From the NCBI RefSeq assembly GCF_932526225.1, contig NC_064040.1, forward strand, positions 17,424,994-17,488,993: DNA of 64,000 bases, read 5' to 3'. The notes beneath the pieces were generated by a model. That model was not told the origin of the DNA. It ran no database searches and saw only the letters and a program-made list of their open reading frames with translations. The stretch is from Nematostella vectensis. Lineage: Eukaryota > Cnidaria > Anthozoa > Actiniaria > Edwardsiidae. How positions within the stretch are numbered: position 1 is the stretch's first letter; each line of letters begins with the position of its first letter. Of the stretch, positions 1 through 11,127 are shown piece after piece. Both the position numbers and the translations under genes were made by a program.

Positions 1-2284
1 CGAATAATTTCATCTGACCTAAACAACAAAGATGGCTCAACAAGGTAGGATTTTCATTATTATAGCCCCTCATCAGGACAGGTTGAACAATATCTATTGT
101 CAACGGTGTCTAATATTAGGTGAATGCTCGCTTCAAGAAGCTAGGCGATCTCCTCCAAGACAGCAATTAGAAACATGTATAAAAACCAATACGCAGTATG
201 CAGTACGACTTCTTATTTGGCTTCTTGCAAAGATTACGAGCTAAAAGCTTAGTTTACGGATTCCGAATCAAAGCTTTCTCAGACCATATATATGCGATCG
301 ATTGGAATTGATAAATTTGAAAATCGAGTTTGTTGGAGTTGATTTGTTTTGCTCGTTTGGCTTTGACTCGTGATATGACAAGTGATGACTGTAGTCAACC
401 GCTGAGCTATCGTCATGCACATGAATATCTTGATGCTCACATGAAGAAATTCAATGTGCTCAAAGATTCCAAAAGCAAAATGCCCCAACAAATATTTGAT
501 GTGTTAGTATGTTCTTCTAGAACCATTCCCTGTTCCATTCCTTGTATGGAATCTCCCTTCCTGCGTCCCGTCATGCAACGCGGGGGTATAATGACAGCGT
601 TTTGTTGTCACGGGCCTGTGTAAATCGCCGCTTCATCCTCCCCCACCCACCGCTGATAGGAACTCAATCTTTCTACCAGATGAGGGCACAAGTGCGGTTA
701 AGACCAAGAGTGCTGTCACGATCTCTTACAGGATTTTAGTGCACAGAGATCCCGGCCACCGGAGAAACAGAGCGAACCACGGTAAGATCACAACCTTTGG
801 GTCATTTCTAAACACACGCACACCACACATTGCTAGCTGTACATGTATCATACTATTACGCGTGTAATTTGTTAGGTAACAAAAACGCTGCAACTTCTGC
901 CGTAGAGGCGCCTTTTCGAAGCTGGGAAATGCGTTAAGCTTGAGGTTAGCATGCAATCAGTGGGGGTATTATGGGTAAACACGGGGTTAAGGCTTCGAAA
1001 TATTCATCGCTACTCGCAATGTGAACAACATGATTCACAGAACCATTTATGTGCAAGGCGCTTCTCTTTATCTTTGCTCGATCGGCCGGGTCAGTTGGAA
1101 TTGTAGGAGCGCGGCATTGCTCTTAGGGGAGGGCTTCCCTTTTCCGGCTATCTCAATACCAGCTCTTCTCATCTGAACATCGATAAGGGAGATTTATAGC
1201 TGACGATATACGATGCATGGATTGTAATTCTCCCTCTTGTTAAGCTTTATTCAAGTTTACCCTCTTGGAATTAAAGGCAATACGTTCTTGCGTCAGCGAA
1301 TAGCTTAATTATTGTACTTGTCCAAAACTGAATGAAAAGTTTATTAATTCAATGACGTTTAACCGGAAATAAGGTCCCAAACCAAAGCAAATTGGAGGGT
1401 TACGATTACATCCAACCAATCTCACAATTTAGCCGCTGCTGACTTTACTGTAATCTTGAGTCAATCAACGGAAAGTTTAGCTCCTTGTTGAATAGGTCAC
1501 AAGTCGCCAAGAAACATTTCTCTCCCACTAAAACAGCACGAAATATAATACTAAAACTCTTTGTCTCTGCGTGCTTTGACAGCCGGCGGTCTAAAGTGCA
1601 CCTTTTCAACTGTCGGTATGCAGATATGAAAGATCTTTGGCAGATTATCCGCTCTCTCTCGGCAGCGAGTGTAACATCTATCGCAGCAAAAAACTGACCC
1701 GCATCGGTATGGGGCGTCGCCGGACATTAAGAAAGTCTTTTCATAAACGGTAAACCAACCGAGCCCTTGATTTGTCTTCTTTCGTGACGATAACTTTGGA
1801 TTTGGTGTTAACTCTGTGTGAGAAATATAAACAAGCCACTTGTCTTTAGCTTCCCTCACTGTGAGATGTGCCGACAGTCCCATAGCTATGGGATACGTCG
1901 TTTATCAACATTGTTCTCGTGCTTCTCTTATCGCGTTGAGGTAAAAAATAAGGCGCATTCTATGTACCCTCTTGTTGGCCGTGTTTTTATAACCTTTTAG
2001 TGGACTTTTTGAGTAACGCCAAAATAAAAGAGCGTGTTCGTGAGATTCTCCTTTGAGGTGTCAGGAGATTTACGCGCTAGTAGATACTTGACCCTTAATA
2101 TCACCAACACAATGTCTTGTTTTAACCTCGATATCGCCCTGTATTATTGTAATGTAATCCTTGTGTATCTTGACCGGAAAAGGAGCTGATAGGAAGTGAG
2201 ATCAGGAAGTTTGATACAGGAAGTAAAAAGATTATTACCCTCGGAAAGGCTTCTGATATTTGTCGCCACACCGATCCGCAGACA
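1..2284. other. No gene recognised
   Basis: Only short open frames occur here, and none has a signal peptide, a domain motif or convincing splice context. Base composition is mixed and no clear tandem array is seen. A distal promoter or 5' exon of the downstream Cys-repeat gene could lie here, because that gene appears to have a spliced 5' leader, but I cannot place one. Confidence 0.5.
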
Positions 2285-2372
2285 TACTAACAGACCCTGC
2301 AACTCTCAACTAACAGACCCTGCAACTCTCAACTAACAGACCCTGCAACTCTCAACTAACAGACCCTGTCGT
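2285..2372. repeat. 23-bp tandem repeat, about 4 copies
   Basis: Four near-perfect copies of a 23-bp unit beginning ctaacagaccctgcaact run head to tail. The last copy is truncated and leads directly into a second, unrelated tandem array. Confidence 0.9.
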
Positions 2373-2640
2373 CTATTAGTATTTACTCCCTCTTTGAAAA
2401 CCAGTCAAGCTTTGTATTTACTCCCTTTTTGATAATCAGTCTAGCTTTGTATTAACACCCTCTTTGACCATCAGTTAAGCTTTGTATTTACTCCCTCTTT
2501 GATAACCAGTCAAGCTTTGTATTTACTCTTTCTTTAATAACCAGTCTAGCTTTGTATTTACTCTTTCTTTGATAACAAGTCTAGCTTTGTATTTACTCTT
2601 TCTTTGATAACCAGTCTAGCTTTGTATTTACTCCTTCTCA
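2373..2640. repeat. 35-bp tandem repeat, about 7-8 copies
   Basis: Units of about 35 bp of the form gtatttactccctctttgat followed by aaccagtcaagcttt repeat with point differences. It abuts the 23-bp array and ends about 270 bp before the first Cys-repeat gene. Confidence 0.9.
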
Positions 2641-2908
2641 TAAGATAACACTCTAAAGCGGACGCAGACACCTCAAAGCTAAAAAAGGGATTTTTTATTA
2701 TTCTCCCTATACCCTACAGCAGACAATCACAATGGTTTTACCCTCGACATTTGTCTCAAATCTTATTTTTTAATAGGCTACCAAATCATTGTCATTTTCT
2801 AAGTATAAGTAGTTCAGACAGTACGCGCGCTTTGATTGGTCGAAAGGTGTATTGAAATCCAGATCCCATTGTGAGTCTAAGCCAAGTTCTGTTGTCTGCA
2901 GACAGGCC

Positions 2909-4399
2909 ATGGTGTCCCCCGGTGTTTTGGCTGTTGTCCTTTTCACTTTGGTCAATCCTGGACGTGGACAGACCGGACAAACTGGACGGACCAGACAGAC
3001 CAAGGAATTTGACGCGGAGTCTTCCCAGTGTACACTGCGCGGCGACTCGATGTGTCACCAGTACTGGGCAGTACGCATGCGCAACATGACGTGTCACGTG
3101 AGCAAGCAGTTTAATGCCTGTGATCAGCTGTGCCATGGCGGGAAATGCAACCAATCATGTGTTGCACCGAAAGAATGTCGCCAGAGATGCTTTGCTGGCG
3201 CTTGTAAGGACATGAAGTGTGACTCTCATAAGTGTCGGCAACATTGCTTGCGCAGTGCTTGCAGCTCGCAATGTAAGAGCAAGGAGTGTAAACAAGAGTG
3301 CAACCTGAGTAGCTGCAACTTGGCGTGTGAACCTGGAGTCAAACGCTGCGTACAGAAATGCAAGGCTGGAAATTGCATCATGCGTTGCCCGCGAGGGGTG
3401 CAATATTGCGAGCAATCTTGCGTATATGGTAACTGCCTCATGTTCTGTGAGGCGGACAAGTGTAAACGGTCTTGTCGTGCGGGAAGCAAGTGCGCGTACT
3501 TGGATCGGCCAAAGCCCCCTCCTACACAGCGATCCCTGATTGATAACTGCAACTATGGCGAGGTGAACAGGACGTGTTACCAAGATTGCATTGCGGGCTC
3601 ATGCGACATCAAAAGCGACGCCCCAGACAAGAACCACAGCCAGGTGTGCTTTGGTGGTAGATGCAATTTCGATTGTACGAATGACTTCAAGTGTAGTCAA
3701 GTATGCATCGGAAAAGGATGCGGGAAGCTGATTTGCACCGCGGATATGTGCCTACAAGAGTGCGTTTCTGGTAACTGCGAAATGGACTGTAGATCGACGA
3801 AAAAGTGCAGTCAAATTTGCCGAGGCGGGGGTTGTAGGATGACTTGCCTTTCGTCGAAGACACATCTTTGTCGGCAGTTTTGCACGGGCGGGGGTTGCGA
3901 TATGACGTGTAATGCTAAAAACTGCGCACCCTCGTGTCACGCAGGGCATTGTAAATACACTCGTAATAGACCAGCCGAGTCTAGCGTGCTCAAGATATGC
4001 GATTCCAGCGACCATGGTGTGTGTAGGCAGGTTTGCGCCCACGTGGAGGGGTGTGACTTACAGTGCAACCATTACAACTCCTTTCACTCATGCAACCAGA
4101 CATGCGATGATGGTATGTGTAAAATGAGTTGCACTACCAAGGAAGTGTGTAATCAGAATTGCGCGGGAAGTCAATGTTACACCATGACTTGTAACGCCAA
4201 GTCGTGCGTACAAATATGTAATGGCGGCGAGTGTGGGCTGATAGAGTGTAATGCGGAGCGCTGTTCGCAATTGTGTTTCGGGCACGGATGTCACATGAAA
4301 TGCTCGGCTAAAGTCAAGTACTGCGACCAGGCGTGTACAGGAGCAGGGAACTGTATATTTGATTGTCATGCACAGACTTGCACTGTTACACTCTTGTGA
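2909..4399 (+). CDS. Secreted Cys-repeat protein, paralog 1
   Basis: A single long exon encodes about 496 residues. I chose the ATG at 2909 because it is followed at once by a hydrophobic signal peptide (MVSPGVLAVVLFTLV, cut probably after GRGQ), and because an AG acceptor (ttgtctgcag, ending 2901) lies 7 nt upstream, implying a spliced 5' leader. The mature protein is built almost wholly from Cys units of pattern C-x3-C-x4-C-x3-C-x4-6, with Gln after many first cysteines (C-x-Q-x-C), Gly-Gly before the third and Met between the third and fourth (C-x-M-x-C). Two proline-bearing linkers (DRPKPPPTQ, and NRPAESS near residue 360) divide it into three modules. No transmembrane segment or known enzyme motif is visible. 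The protein is probably extracellular. I do not recognise a named family. The Cys spacing loosely resembles minicollagen Cys domains, but there is no collagen repeat. Its paralog is at 11128. Confidence 0.85.
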   Translation: MVSPGVLAVVLFTLVNPGRGQTGQTGRTRQTKEFDAESSQCTLRGDSMCHQYWAVRMRNMTCHVSKQFNACDQLCHGGKCNQSCVAPKECRQRCFAGACKDMKCDSHKCRQHCLRSACSSQCKSKECKQECNLSSCNLACEPGVKRCVQKCKAGNCIMRCPRGVQYCEQSCVYGNCLMFCEADKCKRSCRAGSKCAYLDRPKPPPTQRSLIDNCNYGEVNRTCYQDCIAGSCDIKSDAPDKNHSQVCFGGRCNFDCTNDFKCSQVCIGKGCGKLICTADMCLQECVSGNCEMDCRSTKKCSQICRGGGCRMTCLSSKTHLCRQFCTGGGCDMTCNAKNCAPSCHAGHCKYTRNRPAESSVLKICDSSDHGVCRQVCAHVEGCDLQCNHYNSFHSCNQTCDDGMCKMSCTTKEVCNQNCAGSQCYTMTCNAKSCVQICNGGECGLIECNAERCSQLCFGHGCHMKCSAKVKYCDQACTGAGNCIFDCHAQTCTVTLL

Positions 4400-6467
4400 T
4401 GGTGCAACCATTCACTATTAATGAATCAGAGATTACTGTGTCATATGATGAAAGCTGCCTGAAAATGGAGGGGCTTGGCCCCTTCTTCTAGAATCACACA
4501 TTGCGCGTCCTCAATGGTGTGGCTGGCATGAAGGGGGAGAGAACACCTTTGTATTTCTACACTTTCTCTTCGATTATTTCTCTTTGAGAAACCATAGACT
4601 TGGCTATTATGGGTACTTCATAGGTTAGATGCTGATATGAATTAGCTAGGATTTTTGAATTGATTATAGGATCGTTTGCAGTCGCGTAGCTGTCAATGCA
4701 GGAGATGAAAAAAAAGGCGAATCCTAATTGTATGGATAAAAATCGCGAGAAAGGCATTAGCGAGCGTAGCGCAATGGCCGTGATAAAGAATTAGTGGTAC
4801 CCAAAAGATAGTTAGTATATCACGAGGCCATGTTCAATGCTTCAATGATTGTTTGTTTCGGCATCAGATCGCCTGCAAATCACGCTGGGTCTGTAGATTG
4901 ATATTTGGCCCCTTGGCTTGTTAACATTTAACACAGGATTTAAATTGACATTTAACTGTAGCCGTGGTTTTAAGTCTTTTCCTGTACTTTGATAGGGGCG
5001 ACCATTTGATGTATGACGGTAGAGGGTGTCAGGGGAGGGGATGAGAAATTCTGGACCAATCGGATTTTTGTCTAGGATTGCTTGTTCGTTTTTTTAAAGA
5101 CTTTGGCCTGCCCAAATTGTTTTGGGGGGAGGGGGGGGGGGGGGGGGGGTTGGGGTGGGGGGTGCGTCACCGGTTTGTCAGTTTGTCGGTCGTTGTATCT
5201 CGCGACCCAAATTCTTTCGCCGTCGATCAGCAGCACTTCTATCAAGGCACGCTTCCATTTTGATGTTTATTTATTTTGTGTGTATTTTGTATAATTTGTA
5301 ATGCTTACCTGTATGTTATATTTTAATTTCTCTTAAATGAACCATTATATTAAAAATTGATAAAAAGGCCTTTTTGTTTAACGTTGTCTAAGGGGAAAGT
5401 GTGTCATTTCACTACTTGCAGTTTGTCTGCGTCTTTTGTTGCCATTTTGATAGACGCTTACCCTAGTTACCTGACTGTATATACAAAAAGACAATTTGAT
5501 ATTTTTCTCATATCCTCTCGCTAGTAGCCGTAACTAAAGACAGTTTAAGATTAAAGGAAAAAAAAACGGAAAACATGGTTCTATAAATTAGCCAAGAATG
5601 GTAATTAGCATGGGCGGTGGGTGTCTAATTAAATGATTTTGAATTTCAAGACTTATTCATTATGTTATTTTTTACCGACCTAATATCGAAAGGGATCTGG
5701 AGGAAAGGTAATAACGAAAGAAAAGGTGCTAGCACTTCTATCACCCTTTTTCCCTCCAAATTTTTTTTAGCCGTGACAATGTAATGTATCCATTACTTGA
5801 TTGCACAGTCCGACAGATTATTAAACGTCACCGACGCGAGACGTGCTACCGCTATGCAGTAATTGCATTAGTCTTCAATTCGTTCGGGGTTTTATGGCCT
5901 TTCAACAAGACCGGTTCGAGGATTACTCGAGAAAGATCTAACGAAACAGGAGCTCAGGATCAGATGAAAGCTTAAGATTAGAATTTTTAATTTCAAATTC
6001 ACTTTCACGAGACCAAAATTGTCACAATAATGCCGTTGCTATAAAATGTTTCATAAATAGGAGCGAGGGAAAAGTAAAACTAATTTGAAAACCCAGTAAT
6101 CATATTTTTGATATTTCAGATATCTTGTTCGAATTTCTGACTATCAGTCTCAACTTTCGGTCTAAGCCCTAAGGCACTGGTCTCCGACTCTCTACTCTCG
6201 GGGGTCCCCTAGACTTGCGGGTAAATCTGTCCAATGTCATGTTTGTGGGCGGGATGTGTGCGCAGTTAAATATATGTGGCAGCACCGGTTATTGTAATGG
6301 TATCAGTGCTGGACAACTGTGTTTTTTTTCCCTTTTTCGTGGATTCAGATAAATAAAGCTATTTGAGAGGACCATTAAAAATATGTTTGATGAGGGGGGG
6401 GGGGGGGGGGGGGGGCAGGATTGCTCAGAAAAAAAAAGAATAACGGTGAACGAGGTGTGCAAAGTCA
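4400..6467. other. Intergenic, no gene; two poly-G tracts
   Basis: No coding segment is supported. G-rich runs occur at 5124-5163 (interrupted) and 6394-6415 (22 G). The open frames at 5078-5294 exist only because of the poly-G run. Confidence 0.6.
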
Positions 6468-6850
6468 ACTAGCCCGTCACTCCGACACACCGTGAAGAGA
6501 CTAGAACTAGCCCGTCACTCGACACACCGTGAAGAGACTAGAACTAGCCCGTCACCCGACACACCGTGAATAGTAGAACTAGCCCGTCACCCGACACACC
6601 GTGAAGAGTAGAACTAGCCCGTCACCCGACACACCGTGAAGAGTAGAACTAGCCCGTCACCCGACACACCGTGAAGAGTAGAACTAGCCCGTCACCCGAC
6701 ACACCGTGAAGAGTAGAACTAGCCCGTCACCCGACACACCGTAAAGAGTAGAACTAGCCCGTCACCCGACACACCGTGAAGAGTAGAACTAGCCCGTCAC
6801 CCGACAAACCGTGAAGAGACTGGACTAGCCCGTCACTCGACAGACCGTGT
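6468..6850. repeat. 35-bp minisatellite, about 11 copies
   Basis: Head-to-tail copies of a 35-bp unit containing actagcccgtcacccgacac then accgtgaagagta. The first and last copies diverge most, while the central copies are nearly identical, which is the usual sign of recent unequal exchange. Repeats are directly contiguous with no spacers, so this is not a CRISPR array. Confidence 0.95.
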
Positions 6851-8924
6851 TTAGCGGCCTGCATGTGTGACCGTCACGTGGTCACAAGGTTAAACAATCT
6901 CCAGTTAGATTATTAGAGACCATGGATTGTCTTAAAAATAGTTTAAAAATATACGTATAAAATAAACACATAATCAAACTCTCGCCCCAAACCTGAAATA
7001 CCCAATTTTGCCTTGCAGTGGCTGCAGCCATAGTTGTAAATGCTGGATATGACATCATATCTTGGTTTTTTTGACAGGGCTTTCACGCTGTGCCTTGACA
7101 AGCCTCGAAGTTCCCCTGAGAACTACCTTAGTGTTATTTGAGTATTTAACCTCTCCCCTTAACCCCTTTAGCGGAAATTCCATAAATATTTGGGTTGGCC
7201 AATACTGAAGAAATAAATCCCAAATTAGCCCTTCAAAGCCCTACCTGAATATATAGTTGTATTTTAACTGCTGACTTTATTTCACAGAATGTCGGCTGAT
7301 CCGACAGTGTTAAAGTTGTGTAGAGTTTATCCGTAAATGAGGTTGGAGTTGATCGTCTTAGAACACAAGTAACTGACTGTAATTTGCTTTTTGTCGCGAG
7401 AGATGGTCGACCTGTAATGTACCATATTGTCAGGGGGTATGAGGGGTTTCATCTAATTGAATCTCCCTCTCATTGTCAGTTTGTTCCCTTCCCGTCCCCC
7501 GTGAATTTTAAATGACACGGGGGGGGGGGGGGGGGGGGGGGGGGGCTGAGCACCAGCTTTTCCCGATCAATTACTGTTTCCAGTCCCTCGGTCCAACTCG
7601 GCCAATCTCACTTAGTGAGTCCGTCATAAATCTCGGCTAGGGGAGACGTAAAAAAAATCAACGAGACTGAGAGACAGTGTGGAAATCTGTGTAGGAGGAC
7701 TGAATAAGGAAAAAGAACAGTCGCCCGCCAGCCACAGCAAATAACAAAGGCGCACTGTTATCAGAAAACCTCGCTCAAATACACGGGGGACGATCAAAAC
7801 CAGTAAGTATACAGAGTACACACTAACCCCTGCTCGCGGGACCCACTTTAGTACAGCAGGAAACACAGCGTCTTAAATTGCTTGGTCTGTAAAACAGGGT
7901 CTAGCGCTACCTCTCCACATCCTACACTAGCTGCATTACTATAGCTACATGCATTTGTGGAATTCTTGATCGCCTGTAGATCTTCTTGCTTCCTGCTGCG
8001 TCAATAGAACATTGATTTTCGAAACATTTATAGTCCTTCGCGCGTGCAAGCGCTTAGCTATTTATAAGAATTTATTATGCCATATCCTCACGGTTAGCCC
8101 GTGTTTATTATAATCGTTTTTCATGGAGCTAAAGAACGTGGAAATCTTTCCTCTTGTTTTGATATATAGCGTGTATCGCGAGAAGCAATCTTTGTGGCTT
8201 GATAAGGGCTCGTCAGAGTGATCATGTTTTGAGGTCGGCATTACTCGTCTCGCCATGACAAACGAACTGCAGTGATCTCAATTCTGGTTAAGATAACACA
8301 GCTCATGTTATGATCCACAAGTGAAGGGTATTCACTCATCAACAAGACCAGATAAAAATGCTGATAAGAAAATCTGTCAAGCATGTATGCATGATAAAGC
8401 CCTTTACCGTAACAATCACCTCTATAGTCCGTGCCTTTCGTCACGTACATAACACTGACCCTAATGAGTGTTCTGTTATCATTAGCACAAACGGGATATG
8501 TTTCAAGGCTCAAATTCCCTACATTTTGATTTTAAAATATAACTGATAACGATAGGTCATTTTTGACATCTTGTGTTCAAGGACTGACATGTTGACTCGT
8601 CAACGCGAGAATCCAAAGGCTTTTTTGTGACCAATTAGGATGTTCACTTTTTGGGCTTCGGGGATCCATGGTGTAAATTCCGTTTAAAAATATGCCATAA
8701 CTTCCTGGACAACGCAGAGTTTTTGTGTATCGGATTCTGCTAAGATGCCATAATAGCCTGCTTAGCAAGCGTTTCCATCGGTTAGAAAGAAGGGAAGTTT
8801 CAGAGGGTCAATAGGGATTATTTAAAAAAATATATTTTAAAATTTATCCCCTCCTCTCGCTCTCAAACTTTTTCTTTCCAAACACTCACACCTCCCACTA
8901 GTACATCCATCTTCTCTCAAGTTC
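6851..8924. other. Intergenic, no gene; poly-G tract
   Basis: No supported gene. A 27-base G run lies at 7519-7545. Open frames here are short and lack motifs. Confidence 0.5.
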
Positions 8925-10002
8925 TCCCTTCCCCATGATTCATCTTCCTTTCCCCCATGTTAACCCCATCCAACCCCTTCCACCATGTTAACCCCTTTCC
9001 CCTTGTTAACCCCTTCCATCCCCATTTCCCATGTTAATCCCTTCCACCCCCTTCCCCCATGTTAAACCCCTTCCATCCCCTTCCCCCTTGTTAACCCCTT
9101 TCAGCCCCTTCTCCCATGTTAACCCCTTCCATCCCCTTCCCCCATGTTAACCCCTTCCATCCCCTTCCCCCATGTTAACCCCTTCCATCCCCTTCCCCCA
9201 TGTTAACCCCTTCCATCCCTTCCCCCATGTTAACCCCTTCCACCCCCTTCCCCCATGTTAACCCCTTCCATCCCCTTCCCCCATGTTAACCCCTTCCAGC
9301 CCCTTCCCCCATGTTAACCCCTTCCATCCCTTCCCTCATGTTAACCCTTTCCCCCTTGTTAACCCCTTCCCCCTGTTAAACCCCTTCCCCATGTTAACCC
9401 CTTCCCCTTGTTAAACTCCTTCCCCCATGTTAACCCCTTCCCCCATCTTAACTTTTTCCCCCTTGTTAACCCCTCCCTCCAAGTTAACCCCTTCCCCCAT
9501 GTTAACCCCTTCCCCCTTGTTATCCCCTTCCCCTTTGTTAACCCCTTCCCCCTTGTTAACCTCCCCCTTGTTATCCCCTTCCCCTTTGTTAACCCCTTCC
9601 CCCTTGTTAACCCCTTCCCCTATGTTAACCCCTTTCCTCCATGTTAACCCCTTACCCCATGTTAAAGCCGCATTGTCACCAGTTTACTTCCGGTCCGACG
9701 GAAACCTCAACCGTTAAAAGACAAAAGAATCTATTAGAATCCGAGATATTAAACAGGCCATCCGCTTTAAATTATTAATCACATCCTCAAAGAAACTTCC
9801 AATAGACACACTGCTTTCAATATTTTGAAATATTTTTCGCGTTTTCCTTTTAAAATCATCGGATATTTTTACGTAATCGACCGAAAGTAAACTGGTGACA
9901 ATGCGGCTTTAACCCCTTCCCTCTTATTAAACCCCTTCCTCCTTGTTAAACCCCTTCCCCCTTGTTAAACCCCTTCCCCCTTGTTAAACCCCTTCATATT
10001 TA
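8925..10002. repeat. Degenerate C-rich minisatellite with TTAA cores
   Basis: An irregular array of units such as ccccttcccccatgttaa, about 17-28 bp long, runs from about 8925 to 9661 and resumes at 9909-10002. The interruption at 9666-9908 is a small inverted-repeat element. The repeated TTAA cores make the array a dense set of TTAA target sites. Confidence 0.9.
9666..9908. mobile_element. 243-bp non-autonomous DNA element with TTAA duplication
   Basis: Terminal inverted repeats of about 31 bp begin agccgcattgtcaccagttt and are nearly perfect. TTAA flanks both ends directly (9662-9665 and 9909-9912). The element interrupts the C-rich minisatellite and codes for nothing. TTAA duplications are typical of the piggyBac and Kolobok superfamilies; which one applies cannot be told from the ends alone. 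Confidence 0.85.
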
Positions 10003-11100
10003 TGTATTGAAGGAAGTGACTCTTTGTCCGTCTGTCTGTTAGGATTCAATACTCTATCTTGCCCCCCCCCCCCCCCCCCTGGAACCGCCACTGGTTTATT
10101 TGGTTCGTCGAATATAGACAACATTAAGATTATTTCAACCTTGTGAATGCTACAGCTCTGATTATTATGTTTATCATAACTTTGTTGGTATCATCGACAA
10201 ATCTTTACTCCCTGTGCTCAATTGCAGACGCCATGTGCAATCGTTTAATGTTAGCCGCCCACCCATCGTAGGGTGCTTCAAAATGTGATAACCTTTAACA
10301 AGCCAGTCTAACCCATCAATAGATAGAACGCAAACTTCTGGACGCCTTCCAAGGTGGTCTCCCATTGCTCTCACGTCTGAGGGCTAACACAATCTTTGTT
10401 CCATTAGATACCCTATTAAATGCATATATAATCCGGGAGTTATTCCTTTGGGCGTTTAACCCCGGATTTAACGGAGCAAAAATTACTGACACACGCCTAA
10501 ATGTGTTTTAGTATGTCATGATTTTGCCGTGATAAGGCTTTGCTCTTAAATCCTGGAAGTTTTTTGAGCAGAATATCATGTGCAATCGGTAAACACGTCG
10601 ATGCAAGCTATCTTAGCAGTTTCTTTGCTTTTAAAACTACTCTTTCAACTTTGTTTTTATTTGAAATCTGTCATTTGTCAAACTATTTTTGGAGTCTGCT
10701 TTCGTGTCTTTATTTTGTCCTAAATCTGCGTAAATCCAGAATTCCGCGTGAAATTTGAAGGAATTTGCATTTGCTAGACTCCATCTTAAATTAACATCTT
10801 AGATTATCATCTTTTTAGATTATCATTTATTTGCCGTCCCAGATGCAAATGCGTGGAAAAAACAAGTCATCAATTGTTTGATGTTCATTTGCTTCTGTGC
10901 TTTCCTGCGCTCTCGCCCCAGGCTCTTCTAGACCACATTGAAAAAGGATTTGATATGCAGGACACCCCTGAGATAAATTCCCTTTTAGGGAGTGAATAAA
11001 TTCCCGGAGTATTGAAAAAAAAAGTGCAATTTAGAAAAACACGTCAATATGAAAACAGAAAGAAGGCTTTTCGGTTGGACTACTTACAAAGTATTGAATG
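10003..11100. other. Intergenic, no gene; poly-C tract
   Basis: No supported coding sequence. An 18-base C run is at 10062-10079. The 3' end of this stretch should contain the intron that precedes the second Cys-repeat gene. Confidence 0.5.
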
Positions 11101-11127
11101 GAACTTTTTTCCGTCGCAGGATTTGAG

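Noticed and set aside
2792-4411. Minus-strand frames opposite Cys-repeat paralog 1
   Set aside because: Cys codons read on the opposite strand give few stops, so long shadows are expected. None has motifs. The same holds for 11244-12483.
5078-5294. Two plus frames with poly-Gly
   Set aside because: Caused by the G homopolymer; no other coding sign.
6468-6850. CRISPR-like regular repeat
   Set aside because: Units are contiguous without unique spacers, and the sequence is eukaryotic.
8925-10002. Telomere-like C-rich repeat
   Set aside because: Unit length is irregular and the sequence contains TTAA and ATG words; it does not match the TTAGGG family.
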